Shown: piece by piece, positions 6,944 through 13,198 of the stretch
Layout of the letters: every line of letters begins with the position of its first letter
How positions within the stretch are numbered: the stretch's first letter is position 1
Source of the DNA: UBA9547 sp044349205
Lineage (GTDB): Bacteria; Bacteroidota; Bacteroidia; Cytophagales; UBA9547
Length of the DNA stretch: 13,198 nt
Direction of reading: 5' to 3'
Assembly: GCA_044349205.1 (NCBI GenBank)
Contig: JBIKRJ010000049.1
Location: forward strand, 1-13,198
Translations under genes and position numbers: made by a program
Notes under the pieces: generated by a model
Seen by the model: the letters and a program-made list of their open reading frames with translations, nothing else
The model's database searches: none
Told to the model about the DNA's origin: nothing

Positions 6944-6990
6944 AGCCCTTGTTTGTAACGAGGGCTTGCGAGCAATGCGTTTGCAACGCA
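6944..6990. repeat. Cluster of three palindromes, REP-like element
   Basis: Three hairpins follow each other without gaps. AGCCCTTGTT (6944-6953) pairs with AACGAGGGCT (6957-6966) around a TGT loop: 10 bp with one G-T wobble. TTGC (6966-6969) pairs with GCAA (6972-6975). TGCGTT (6976-6981) pairs with AACGCA (6985-6990) around TGC. The sequence is more GC-rich than the surrounding gap and does not look like a rho-independent terminator because no T tract follows. Its form resembles repetitive extragenic palindromes mobilised by REP-associated tyrosine transposases. No transposase is present here, so it would be a non-autonomous copy. Confidence 0.5.
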
Positions 6991-7069
6991 GAAATACAAT
7001 ACCTTGAAAAATACGGTGTAGCTTATTCGTCAAAAAAACATGCTATTTTCGAAGCATTGTTTGTAAAGT

Positions 7070-8032
7070 ATGTCTCCGAAAAAAATTCTAATCACGGGTG
7101 GCATGGGCAATTTGGGCTCGTGGCTCACCGAACATTTTGTAAGACAGGGTTTTGAGGTAACCATTCTTACACGCAACGCCCGCACTTTGGAAGGTGTGCA
7201 AGGTTTTAAAACCGTGTTTTGCGATATTGCCAATGAAGCCGATTGCAAAGAAAAAATTGCCAGTTTAGAAATAGAATATGTGGTGCATTGTGCCAGTGTA
7301 AACGATGGTTTTGTGCCTGGATACGCCAAAATGGCCTTGGAAGTAAATGCCTGGGGTACGCGCAATTTGTTGGAAGCCCTCAAAGAGAAGCCTGTCAAGC
7401 ATTTTATTTATTTTTCCACTTTTCAGGTATATGGCCAATACAGCGGCCATATTTCGGAAGAAACGCCCCTGGAAACCCGCAACGACTATGGCATTACACA
7501 TCTTTTTGCCGAAGGATATGTGAAAGAATATCATTACAATCACCGTTTGCCCTACACCATTGTGCGGCTTACCAATAGCTATGGCTGTCCCAAAGACTAT
7601 GAATCGTCGAAATGGTATTTGGTGCTAAACGATTTGGCCAAAACCGCTTTTGAAAAGAAGCAAATTGTTTTGAAATCAAACGGGTTGGCTCCCCGCGATT
7701 TTATTTGGATGGGCGATGTGTGCCAAATAGTGGAAAAGCTATGCACCCTGCCTGCAACGCACGATGTTTTCAACATAAGTGGCGAACGTACCTTCAAGAT
7801 GTTGGAAATAGCCCAAGCGGTGCAAGAAGCCTACAAAGAATCGTATGGGGAAGATATTCCCCTTCTGGTAAATAAAGAAGACAAAACCGTGTATTCCGAC
7901 GATTTGTTCGTGAGTGCCGCCAAACTGAAAAAGCGAATACCTTACAATGCAAAACCACATTTTAAGGAAGAAGCTGTTAAAGTTTTTACATTTTTATCTC
8001 GTCAACCGTCCACTGCCAACCGTTCACGCTAA
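7070..8032 (+). CDS. NAD(P)-dependent epimerase/dehydratase-like protein (extended SDR), Lys-to-His variant
   Basis: This 320-residue extended short-chain dehydrogenase is probably cytosolic and acts on a nucleotide sugar. The Rossmann signature TGGMGNLG is at residues 9-16, followed by CDIAN (Asp of the adenine pocket) and VVHCAS. The catalytic region has FSTFQVYG (Ser116/Thr117) and Tyr140 in YGITHLFAE, where the usual YxxxK Lys is His144. The nucleotide-sugar part has RLTNSYG and PRDFIWMGDV (209-217), as in UDP/CDP-hexose epimerases. The last ten residues (RQPSTANRSR) are encoded by a 7-bp repeat tract at 8001-8028 and are probably not conserved. It is the first of four tightly spaced genes; the next starts after 8 bases. 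Proximity to rfbF suggests a CDP-sugar reductase or epimerase, but this is inference. Confidence 0.82.
   Translation: MSPKKILITGGMGNLGSWLTEHFVRQGFEVTILTRNARTLEGVQGFKTVFCDIANEADCKEKIASLEIEYVVHCASVNDGFVPGYAKMALEVNAWGTRNLLEALKEKPVKHFIYFSTFQVYGQYSGHISEETPLETRNDYGITHLFAEGYVKEYHYNHRLPYTIVRLTNSYGCPKDYESSKWYLVLNDLAKTAFEKKQIVLKSNGLAPRDFIWMGDVCQIVEKLCTLPATHDVFNISGERTFKMLEIAQAVQEAYKESYGEDIPLLVNKEDKTVYSDDLFVSAAKLKKRIPYNAKPHFKEEAVKVFTFLSRQPSTANRSR
8001..8028 (+). repeat. Degenerate 7-bp tandem repeat inside the 3' end of the epimerase-like gene
   Basis: Four consecutive heptamers are GTCAACC (8001-8007), GTCCACT (8008-8014), GCCAACC (8015-8021) and GTTCACG (8022-8028), followed directly by the stop codon region CTAACTT. 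The unit is not a multiple of three, so the encoded peptide is not repetitive. The tract supplies the last ten codons of the upstream gene and ends 12 bases before the next ATG. The unit differs from that at 1921-1984, but has the same 7-bp period and the same junction position. Confidence 0.5.
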
Positions 8033-8040
8033 CTTTTCCT

Positions 8041-9024
8041 ATGTTTTACCCTTACATCCCCGATTTTAGCCAACACTCATTTTTGGTGACAGGAGGGGCT
8101 GGCTTTATTGGCTCGCATTTGCTCGATTTTTTTGTACAAAGCAAAGCCAAAAAAGTGGTGGTATTGGATAATTATTCTACAGGTAGAAAAGAAAATATCG
8201 AACATTTGGCTTCGTATTCAAGCATCGAATGGGAACAAGGCGATATTACACAGCTTTCTGATTGCCAGAAAGTATGCAAGGGAATAGACATGGTTATTCA
8301 TTTGGCTGCATTGGGCTCGGTACCTCGCAGCATTGCCAATCCCCTCGCCTCACACGCTACCAATAGCACAGGTTTTCTCAATATCTTGTTGGCGGCCAAG
8401 GAAAATGGGGTGAAAAAAGTGATTTATGCCTCTTCCTCATCGGTATATGGCAACGAAGAGACGCTGCCCAAAACTGAAGGAAAAGAAGGGAAGCCACTTT
8501 CGCCTTACGCTTTTACCAAACAATCGAACGAAGAGTATGCTGCATTATTTACCGATTTGTACGGGCTGTCTTCCGTTGGTTTGCGTTTTTTCAACATTTT
8601 TGGCGAAAGGCAAAGCAAAGATGGCCCTTATGCCGCCTTCATTCCTTTGGCAATGCAAGCAGCTATTGCGGGAAGTAATCTAACCCTTTTTGGCAACGGA
8701 ACCCAAAGCAGGGATTTTACCCATGTTTCGAATGCGGTTTGGGCAATGGCATGTGCTATACAGTCACAGAATCTAACAAGCGCATTGGTTTTTAATGTTG
8801 CTTGTGGCCGAAGCATTTCTTTGTTGGAAATTGTGGGTCATTTGGAAGTTATATCAGGAAGGAAAATTCAAGTATTGTTTGGCCCCAGTAGGAAAGGAGA
8901 TGTTCTAAATAGCCTTGCCGATATTTCGCAAGCCAAAAAAATTCTTGATTTTTCTCCTGTATGCAATTTGGAAAAAGGACTAGAGAAAACGTATGAATAC
9001 TTTTTGTCAAATAACACCATGTGA
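8041..9024 (+). CDS. UDP-N-acetylglucosamine / UDP-glucose 4-epimerase family protein (WbpP-like)
   Basis: This 327-residue extended SDR interconverts gluco and galacto forms of a UDP-sugar, most likely a UDP-HexNAc, for surface polysaccharide. The cofactor motif TGGAGFIGSH is at residues 17-26, VLDNYSTG binds the NAD ribose, and HLAALGSVPRSI (87-98) is highly characteristic of the WbpP/VipB-type UDP-GlcNAc 4-epimerases. ASSSSVYG supplies the catalytic Ser, and SPYAFTK supplies Tyr156 and Lys160. LRFFNIFGERQ, FGNGTQSRDFTHV and KGDVLNSLADISQAKK follow the family. The small Ser in NSLADI at the sugar gate fits acceptance of N-acetylated sugars. All catalytic residues are intact, unlike its upstream neighbour. 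It lies 8 bases after that gene and 40 bases before the DUF1573 gene. Exact substrate is inferred. Confidence 0.88.
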   Translation: MFYPYIPDFSQHSFLVTGGAGFIGSHLLDFFVQSKAKKVVVLDNYSTGRKENIEHLASYSSIEWEQGDITQLSDCQKVCKGIDMVIHLAALGSVPRSIANPLASHATNSTGFLNILLAAKENGVKKVIYASSSSVYGNEETLPKTEGKEGKPLSPYAFTKQSNEEYAALFTDLYGLSSVGLRFFNIFGERQSKDGPYAAFIPLAMQAAIAGSNLTLFGNGTQSRDFTHVSNAVWAMACAIQSQNLTSALVFNVACGRSISLLEIVGHLEVISGRKIQVLFGPSRKGDVLNSLADISQAKKILDFSPVCNLEKGLEKTYEYFLSNNTM

Positions 9025-9064
9025 TTGTGCAATTAATTCAATACTTTTTAGTTTAGTGATTAAA

Positions 9065-9466
9065 ATGAAAATAGGCATTTCGGTTTTTTTAGTTTTTGTT
9101 TTTGGAAATGAAGCTTTATCTCAGCTCCAAGCTCGGGATACTTTAAATGTGGCCAGTTTTCAGTTTTCCAGTCAGCACATTCATTTTGGTTCAATACCGC
9201 AAGGTCACAGAAAAAGCCAAGTATATACATTTAAAAATGTGGGCAAAGTGCCGTTGCGCATCGAAAATGTGTTGGTAAACTGCGGTTGTACAGTGCCTTT
9301 TTGGCCAAAGAAACCCGTAGCTGTTGGCGAAAAAGATTCTATACGCGTTTTTTTCAATAGTGCCGGTAAAATTGGCTTACAACAAAAAAACATTACTATT
9401 TTAGCCAATACCAAATCGGGCAAGGAGGTTATAAGCTTTTCTGCCCAAATTCTACCAACACAATAA
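9065..9466 (+). CDS. Secreted DUF1573 domain protein
   Basis: This 133-residue protein starts with a signal peptide (MKIGISVFLVFVFGNEALSQ). A single DUF1573 domain covers residues about 34-130, an Ig-like beta-sandwich module common in Bacteroidota. The domain pattern is visible: FQFSSQHIHFGSIPQG, then YTFKNVGKVPLRIENVLVNCGCTVP with the conserved Cys-Gly-Cys (Cys73, Cys75), PVAVGEKDSIRVFFNSAGKIG, and ITILANTKSG. I chose the ATG at 9065 because it begins exactly at the signal peptide. An in-frame ATG at 8993 would overlap the preceding gene by 32 bases and add a stretch without family support. The function of DUF1573 proteins is not established; the module probably serves binding or assembly at the cell surface. 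tyrA starts 6 bases after its stop. Confidence 0.86.
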   Translation: MKIGISVFLVFVFGNEALSQLQARDTLNVASFQFSSQHIHFGSIPQGHRKSQVYTFKNVGKVPLRIENVLVNCGCTVPFWPKKPVAVGEKDSIRVFFNSAGKIGLQQKNITILANTKSGKEVISFSAQILPTQ

Positions 9467-9472
9467 TCAACT

Positions 9473-10216
9473 ATGATTCACGAGATAAGCTTTATTGGTT
9501 TTGGCAATTTCGGTCAGTTTATCGTCAAGCACCTAACGCCTTTTGCACAAGTGTACGCGCACGATATGCGCGATTACAGCAAGCAAGCCAAGCAACTGGG
9601 TGTTACGTGGCTGCCTACAATCGAAGAAGCTTTAAACAAGCAAGTGATTGTGCTGTGTGTGCCCGTGCAACACATGGAAGAACTTTTGGTGAAAATTGGG
9701 GGCAAGGTAAAACCCGATGCGTTGGTTGTAGATGTGGCTTCGGTAAAAGTGAAGCCCGTGGAACTGATGAAAAAATACCTTCCCGAAAGTGTACGAATTG
9801 CAGCGATTCATCCTTTGTTTGGTCCACAAAGTGGAAAATTTGGTATAGAAGCTCTGAATGTGGTGGTGTGCGAAGTTCGTGACGAAAAATTCAATCGTTT
9901 GGTCGATTTTCTTCAACAAAAACTGAAGTTGAACACGCTCATTCGTACGCCCCAAGTACACGACATGCAAATGGCTTATGTCCAAGCACTTACTCATTTT
10001 ATAGGAAGGGCGGTAAACGAAATGGATGTGCCCGATGTAGAGCAAAAAACACCTGCCTATCAGTACCTGCTCGACATAAAAAGAAACCTAGGCCAAGATT
10101 CCTGGGATTTGTTTCTCACTATCGAGAATGAAAATCCTTTTGCTGCCAAGGTTAGGCAAGACTTCCTGAACGAACTTTTTCTTTTGAATAAAAAACTGGA
10201 GGAAGGTCGCCAGTAG
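9473..10216 (+). CDS. tyrA: Prephenate dehydrogenase (short TyrA)
   Basis: This cytosolic enzyme oxidatively decarboxylates prephenate to 4-hydroxyphenylpyruvate in tyrosine synthesis. The 247-residue protein has the N-terminal Rossmann motif FIGFGNFGQF (residues 7-16), VIVLCVPV, the DVASVKVKPVE segment (87-97) and the substrate-site AIHPLFGPQSG (111-121) with the conserved His113. QALTHFIGRAV (171-181) and a helical C-terminal dimerisation part follow. It lacks the chorismate mutase and ACT domains that some TyrA proteins carry, so feedback control by tyrosine through an ACT domain is not expected. An arogenate-specific enzyme cannot be excluded from sequence alone. It is the last of four close rightward genes, 6 bases after the DUF1573 gene. 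The small lipoprotein gene converges on it with a 4-base gap. Confidence 0.9.
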   Translation: MIHEISFIGFGNFGQFIVKHLTPFAQVYAHDMRDYSKQAKQLGVTWLPTIEEALNKQVIVLCVPVQHMEELLVKIGGKVKPDALVVDVASVKVKPVELMKKYLPESVRIAAIHPLFGPQSGKFGIEALNVVVCEVRDEKFNRLVDFLQQKLKLNTLIRTPQVHDMQMAYVQALTHFIGRAVNEMDVPDVEQKTPAYQYLLDIKRNLGQDSWDLFLTIENENPFAAKVRQDFLNELFLLNKKLEEGRQ

Positions 10217-10220
10217 TTCT

Positions 10221-10376
10221 CTATCTTTTTTTCTTTTTAAAAGGCTTGTCAATTTTTCCTTCGTTGCTTAAAGAAGGACAGGTGTCACATTTTTCTTTAG
10301 TAGGTTGCTTTTTTTTGCCGTATTGACATGCGGTTGCCATCAAAGATATGAAGAGGAGGATTGTCAAATGCTTCAT
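10221..10376 (-). CDS. Small lipoprotein, 51 residues, with CxxC motif
   Basis: An open frame on the minus strand runs from the ATG at 10376 to a TAG at 10221-10223. It begins MKHLTILLFISLMATACQYG: a charged N-terminus, a hydrophobic core and a lipobox MATA-C with the lipidated Cys at residue 17, so it should be a membrane-anchored lipoprotein. The mature part is about 35 residues, rich in Lys, and holds CDTCPS (Cys30, Cys33) and a C-terminal KKKKR. It lies between convergent tyrA (4 bases away) and the sdh terminator, and has no co-directional partner except sdhB upstream. The signal sequence followed by an open frame right up to the tyrA end argues for a real gene. Function is unknown; the CxxC could bind metal or form a disulfide. 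Confidence 0.7.
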   Translation of the reverse strand: MKHLTILLFISLMATACQYGKKKQPTKEKCDTCPSLSNEGKIDKPFKKKKR

Positions 10377-10425
10377 CGAGAAGGGCTTATGGTTAATTTA
10401 TGAAAATAATTACCTGATATGTCTC

Positions 10426-10460
10426 AAAAAAAAGGCCAAGCTGTAGGGCTCGGCCTTTTT
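10426..10460 (-). terminator. Rho-independent terminator of the sdh operon
   Basis: GGCCAAGC (10434-10441) pairs with GCTCGGCC (10448-10455) with a single A-C mismatch and a 6-base loop. The stem is extended by five A-T pairs. In the minus-strand transcript it is followed by eight T (complement of the A run 10426-10433), a textbook terminator 16 bases after the sdhB stop. The plus-strand reading also has five T, so it could act in both directions. Confidence 0.85.
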
Positions 10461-10475
10461 GTAAACTACATAAAA

Positions 10476-11243
10476 CTATTTTATTTCTTCGGAAGTAAAC
10501 ACCGCCGAATAGTATTCACGGTTCATTCGGGCAATGTTGGAAATAGAGATTTGTTTAGGGCATTCTATTTCGCAAGCTCCCGTATTTGTACAAGAACCAA
10601 AACCTTCGCTATCCATTTGCGCCACCATATTTTCAACACGTTGTTTGCGTTCTACTTTTCCTTGAGGCAACAAGGCAAGCTGCGAAACTTTGGCCGATAC
10701 GAACAACATCGCAGAAGCATTTTTACACGCGGCCACACAAGCTCCACAACCTATGCAAGTGGCAGCATCAAAAGCCTTGTCGGCATCGGTTTTAGGAATA
10801 GGAATGGCGTTTGCATCGGGTACGCCTCCTGTGCCAACCGAAACAAAGCCACCAGCTTGTTGTATGCGATCGAAAGCGGTACGATCTACAACTAAGTCTT
10901 TTATCACAGGGAACGCTTTGGCTCTCCAGGGTTCAATGACAATGGTATCTCCATCTTTGAAACTGCGCATGTGCAACTGGCATGAAGTAACGCCTCGTTG
11001 AGGGCCATGCGGACGGCCATTGATGTATAGACTACAAGAGCCACATATACCTTCACGACAGTCGTGGTCAAAAGCAATCGGTTGATTTCCATCCTTGGTC
11101 AAACCTTCGTTTACCACATCCAACATTTCAAGGAAAGACATGTCGGGAGAAATGCCCTTGGCATCATAGTCCACCATTTTGCCTGGGGTGTTGCCATTTT
11201 TTTGGCGCCACACCTTTAGTTTTAGATTCATTGTTCCAGACAT
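10476..11243 (-). CDS. sdhB: Succinate dehydrogenase / fumarate reductase iron-sulfur subunit
   Basis: This 255-residue subunit carries electrons between the FAD of SdhA and the membrane quinone in complex II, on the cytoplasmic face. The N-terminal plant-type ferredoxin domain holds the 2Fe-2S ligands in HDCREGICGSCSLYINGR (Cys62, Cys67, Cys70) and SCQLH (Cys88). The C-terminal domain has CIGCGACVAAC (Cys163, 166, 169, 173) and SCTNTGACEIECP (Cys218, 224, 228), which form the 4Fe-4S and 3Fe-4S clusters. All cysteines are present. An inner ATG (MNLKLKVW, residue 5) is a possible alternative start. Only one base separates the sdhA stop from this ATG, so translation is coupled. A strong terminator follows, making it the last gene of the operon. 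Direction of the reaction cannot be decided from sequence. Confidence 0.96.
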   Translation of the reverse strand: MSGTMNLKLKVWRQKNGNTPGKMVDYDAKGISPDMSFLEMLDVVNEGLTKDGNQPIAFDHDCREGICGSCSLYINGRPHGPQRGVTSCQLHMRSFKDGDTIVIEPWRAKAFPVIKDLVVDRTAFDRIQQAGGFVSVGTGGVPDANAIPIPKTDADKAFDAATCIGCGACVAACKNASAMLFVSAKVSQLALLPQGKVERKQRVENMVAQMDSEGFGSCTNTGACEIECPKQISISNIARMNREYYSAVFTSEEIK

Positions 11244-11244
11244 A

Positions 11245-13158
11245 TTATTTATAGCTTCTTTGGGTAAGTTTCACGTTTTCAAATTTCAATTCTTCCTTGT
11301 GCAGTGTTTCGGGTGCACCGTAACCATTGTATTGCCAAGCAGCAACATAGCAATAATTCTCGTCGTCCCTTTTGGCCTCGTTTTCTTCGGTTTGACTTTC
11401 TTCACGGAAGTGACCTCCACAAGACTCATTTCTGTTCAAAGCATCGTCTATCATCAGCTCTCCCAATTCTAGAAAGTCGGCTACACGTCCTGCTTTTTCC
11501 AAAGATTGATTCAGTTCTTCGCTTTCGCCAGTCACCTTCACATTCTTCCAGAAGTCGTCTCTTAAGTCACGAATCATTTGCTTTGCCTTTTTCAACCCTA
11601 CTTCGTTGCGAGCCATGCCACAGTAGTCCCATATAATGTGACCAAGTTCGCGATGGTATTCAGTAACTGTTTTAGTACCATTTACTGCGAGCAGTTTATT
11701 TATCCCTGCTTTGACTTCGGCCACTGCTTTGCCAAAAGCTTCATGGTTGGGGTCAATTTTGATAGGGCCTAAGTTGGCTAAATAGTTGCTGACAGTAGAA
11801 GGACAAACGAAATAGCCATCGGCTAGTCCTTGCATCAAAGCACTAGCACCCAATCGGTTAGCACCATGATCGGAGAAATTGGCTTCTCCAAGCGCAAACA
11901 AGCCTGGAATAGTAGTTTCTAGATTGTAATCTACCCACAAGCCACCCATCGTGTAGTGCACAGCAGGGTATATACGCATGGCTGTTTTATATGGATTTTC
12001 GCCGGTTATTTGAGCATACATATCGAACAAGTTGCCATATTTGGCTCTTACAGCATCTTCACCTAATCTTTTTATTGAATCCGAAAAGTCGAGGTAAACT
12101 GCCAAACCACTGCTTCCCACACCTTTACCTTCGTCGCACATTTCTTTGGCATTGCGAGAAGCAACATCGCGTGGTACCAAGTTTCCAAAAGAAGGATATT
12201 TTCTTTCGAGGAAGTAATCTCGCTCGTCTTCTGGAATTGCTTCAGGCGAACGTTTATCACCTTTGGCTTTGGGCACCCATACACGTCCGTCGTTACGCAA
12301 GGATTCCGACATCAGCGTTAGTTTGGACTGATGGTCGCCGGTAACAGGAATACAGGTAGGGTGTATTTGGGTAAAACATGGGTTGCCAAACAAAGCGCCT
12401 TTTTTGTGAGCTCTCCAGCTTGCAGTTACATTCGAACCTTGTGCGTTGGTAGAAAGGTAAAAAACATTTCCGTAACCACCGGTGCAAAGCAATACAGCGT
12501 GTGCCGCATGGCTTTCAATTTCACCAGTCACAAGATTACGAGTCACTATGCCGCGAGCTTGACCATCTATAGTCACTACATCGAGCATTTCGGTACGAGG
12601 ATACATTTTTACAGTTCCAGCACCTATTTGACGCGACAATGCACTATATGCTCCGAGTAAGAGTTGTTGTCCGGTTTGTCCTCGGGCATAAAAAGTACGG
12701 GCAACCTGAGCGCCACCAAAAGAACGATTATCCAACAATCCTCCATATTCTCTGGCAAAAGGAACACCTTGTGCCACACATTGGTCTATAATGTTCACGC
12801 TCACTTCTGCCAAACGGTATACATTGGCTTCGCGTGCACGGTAATCTCCTCCTTTGATAGTATCATAAAACAAACGATACACACTGTCACCGTCGTTTTT
12901 GTAGTTTTTGGCAGCATTTATGCCACCTTGAGCAGCAATGCTATGCGCTCTGCGAGGACTGTCTTGGAAGCAGAAGCATTTTACATTGTAGCCCATTTCA
13001 CCCAAAGAGGCAGCAGCAGCAGAACCTGCCAAGCCAGAACCAACCACTATGATGTCATATTTTCTCCTATTGGCAGGGTTGACAAGTTTCAGGTTGAACT
13101 TGTGGGTTTTCCATTTGTCTGCTAATGGGCCTGCGGGTATTTTGGAATCTAAGACCAT
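11245..13158 (-). CDS. sdhA: Succinate dehydrogenase / fumarate reductase flavoprotein subunit
   Basis: This 637-residue catalytic subunit of complex II oxidises succinate to fumarate in the citric acid cycle, or does the reverse. The FAD dinucleotide fold reads DIIVVGSGLAGSAAAASLGEMG (residues 35-56). RRAHSIAAQGGINAA contains His72, the position of covalent FAD attachment. QIHPT (His266), LVPRDVASR with the proton-shuttle Arg330, HYTMGGL (His401) and GEANFSDHGANRLGASAL (424-441) complete the active site. The length, longer than E. coli SdhA (588), and the gene order fit the Bacteroidota type with a single cytochrome b subunit. The ATG at 13158 has AGTAGG upstream. It follows the probable sdhC stop by 21 bases and precedes sdhB by one base. 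Confidence 0.97.
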   Translation of the reverse strand: MVLDSKIPAGPLADKWKTHKFNLKLVNPANRRKYDIIVVGSGLAGSAAAASLGEMGYNVKCFCFQDSPRRAHSIAAQGGINAAKNYKNDGDSVYRLFYDTIKGGDYRAREANVYRLAEVSVNIIDQCVAQGVPFAREYGGLLDNRSFGGAQVARTFYARGQTGQQLLLGAYSALSRQIGAGTVKMYPRTEMLDVVTIDGQARGIVTRNLVTGEIESHAAHAVLLCTGGYGNVFYLSTNAQGSNVTASWRAHKKGALFGNPCFTQIHPTCIPVTGDHQSKLTLMSESLRNDGRVWVPKAKGDKRSPEAIPEDERDYFLERKYPSFGNLVPRDVASRNAKEMCDEGKGVGSSGLAVYLDFSDSIKRLGEDAVRAKYGNLFDMYAQITGENPYKTAMRIYPAVHYTMGGLWVDYNLETTIPGLFALGEANFSDHGANRLGASALMQGLADGYFVCPSTVSNYLANLGPIKIDPNHEAFGKAVAEVKAGINKLLAVNGTKTVTEYHRELGHIIWDYCGMARNEVGLKKAKQMIRDLRDDFWKNVKVTGESEELNQSLEKAGRVADFLELGELMIDDALNRNESCGGHFREESQTEENEAKRDDENYCYVAAWQYNGYGAPETLHKEELKFENVKLTQRSYK

Positions 13159-13179
13159 GTTTTACCTACTATTAAATGA

Positions 13180-13198
13180 TTAGTGCATGAAATAAACG
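13180..13198 (-). CDS. sdhC: Probable end of the succinate dehydrogenase cytochrome b subunit gene (last codons only)
   Basis: In the minus direction the last bases of the window read VYFMH followed by TAA at 13180-13182. An aromatic, hydrophobic tail ending here fits the cytochrome b subunit that precedes sdhA in Bacteroidota sdhCAB operons, at a normal 21-base spacing. Another frame (LFHALII, stop nearer sdhA) is also open. Only 19 bases are available, so the call rests on operon context. Confidence 0.35.

Larger units (their letters stand above)
6760..7069. other. 310-base divergent intergenic region without a gene
   Basis: This gap separates the leftward patatin-type gene from the rightward epimerase-like gene and must hold the promoters of both. 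I see a 14-bp palindrome at 6774-6787 (TATCT, 4-base centre, AGATA) 15 bases before the patatin start, an 11-bp direct repeat at 6871-6915, and a palindrome cluster at 6944-6990. TATTTTCG at 7044-7051 is a one-mismatch -7 element 18 bases before the epimerase-like start. Short open frames crossing the region show no conserved protein features. Confidence 0.5.

Noticed and set aside
6944..6990. Palindrome cluster as a rho-independent terminator or riboswitch
   Set aside because: It lies between divergent gene starts, where no transcript is expected to end, has no T tract, and shows no known riboswitch core.
6793..7155. Short open frames of 68 residues on both strands across the intergenic gap
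   Set aside because: They run through the palindrome cluster and A-rich DNA, lack family features, and one overlaps the start of the epimerase-like gene.
8993..9064. Upstream ATG extension of the DUF1573 gene
   Set aside because: The signal peptide begins at the ATG at 9065; the extension overlaps the preceding gene and is not hydrophobic or conserved in type.
12664..13125. 153-residue open frame on the + strand
   Set aside because: It lies entirely antisense to sdhA, whose catalytic motifs are intact, and its translation shows no recognisable domain.
1..13198. CRISPR array, prophage, integrative element or tRNA
   Set aside because: No regularly spaced long repeats, integrase, terminase or transposase frames, and no tRNA-like cloverleaf were seen. 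The two heptamer tracts have no spacers.

Overview
The window is a chromosomal segment of a member of the Bacteroidota, probably a Cytophagales- or Flavobacteriia-like lineage. The evidence is moderately AT-rich DNA, A-rich rather than Shine-Dalgarno-like sequence before starts, a TAnnTTTG-type promoter element, a DUF1573 protein, and an sdhC-sdhA-sdhB succinate dehydrogenase operon with a long SdhA. No rRNA, tRNA, CRISPR array, integrase or insertion sequence is visible.

Left part (1-3611). The 3' end of nuoL (respiratory complex I) runs rightwards and overlaps tail-to-tail with folK. folK belongs to a leftward group: a RIC/hemerythrin-like di-iron repair protein, then ruvX, then folK. Both ruvX and folK are best started at TTG codons. 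A rightward gene for a secreted transglutaminase-like protein diverges from this group. It carries Ser where the catalytic Cys is expected. It ends at a small hairpin shared with the convergent rfbF.

Middle part (3612-10216). Two leftward genes encode a 7-helix membrane protein with a C-terminal patatin-type lipase domain and glucose-1-phosphate cytidylyltransferase (rfbF). A 310-base gap without genes holds three consecutive palindromes resembling a REP element. Four tightly spaced rightward genes follow: an NAD-dependent epimerase-like protein with His in place of the catalytic Lys, a WbpP-like UDP-sugar 4-epimerase, a secreted DUF1573 protein, and a short prephenate dehydrogenase (tyrA). 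The sugar-nucleotide genes suggest surface polysaccharide synthesis, but there is no glycosyltransferase or CDP-glucose dehydratase in the window.

Right part (10217-13198). A 51-residue lipoprotein gene is convergent with tyrA. A strong rho-independent terminator follows, and then sdhB, sdhA and the last codons of a probable sdhC, all leftward.

No complete novel multi-gene system is evident. The most unusual signals are two 7-bp tandem-repeat tracts at gene junctions (one encodes the C-terminus of a protein), the palindrome cluster, the enzyme-family proteins with altered catalytic residues, and the unlisted small lipoprotein.
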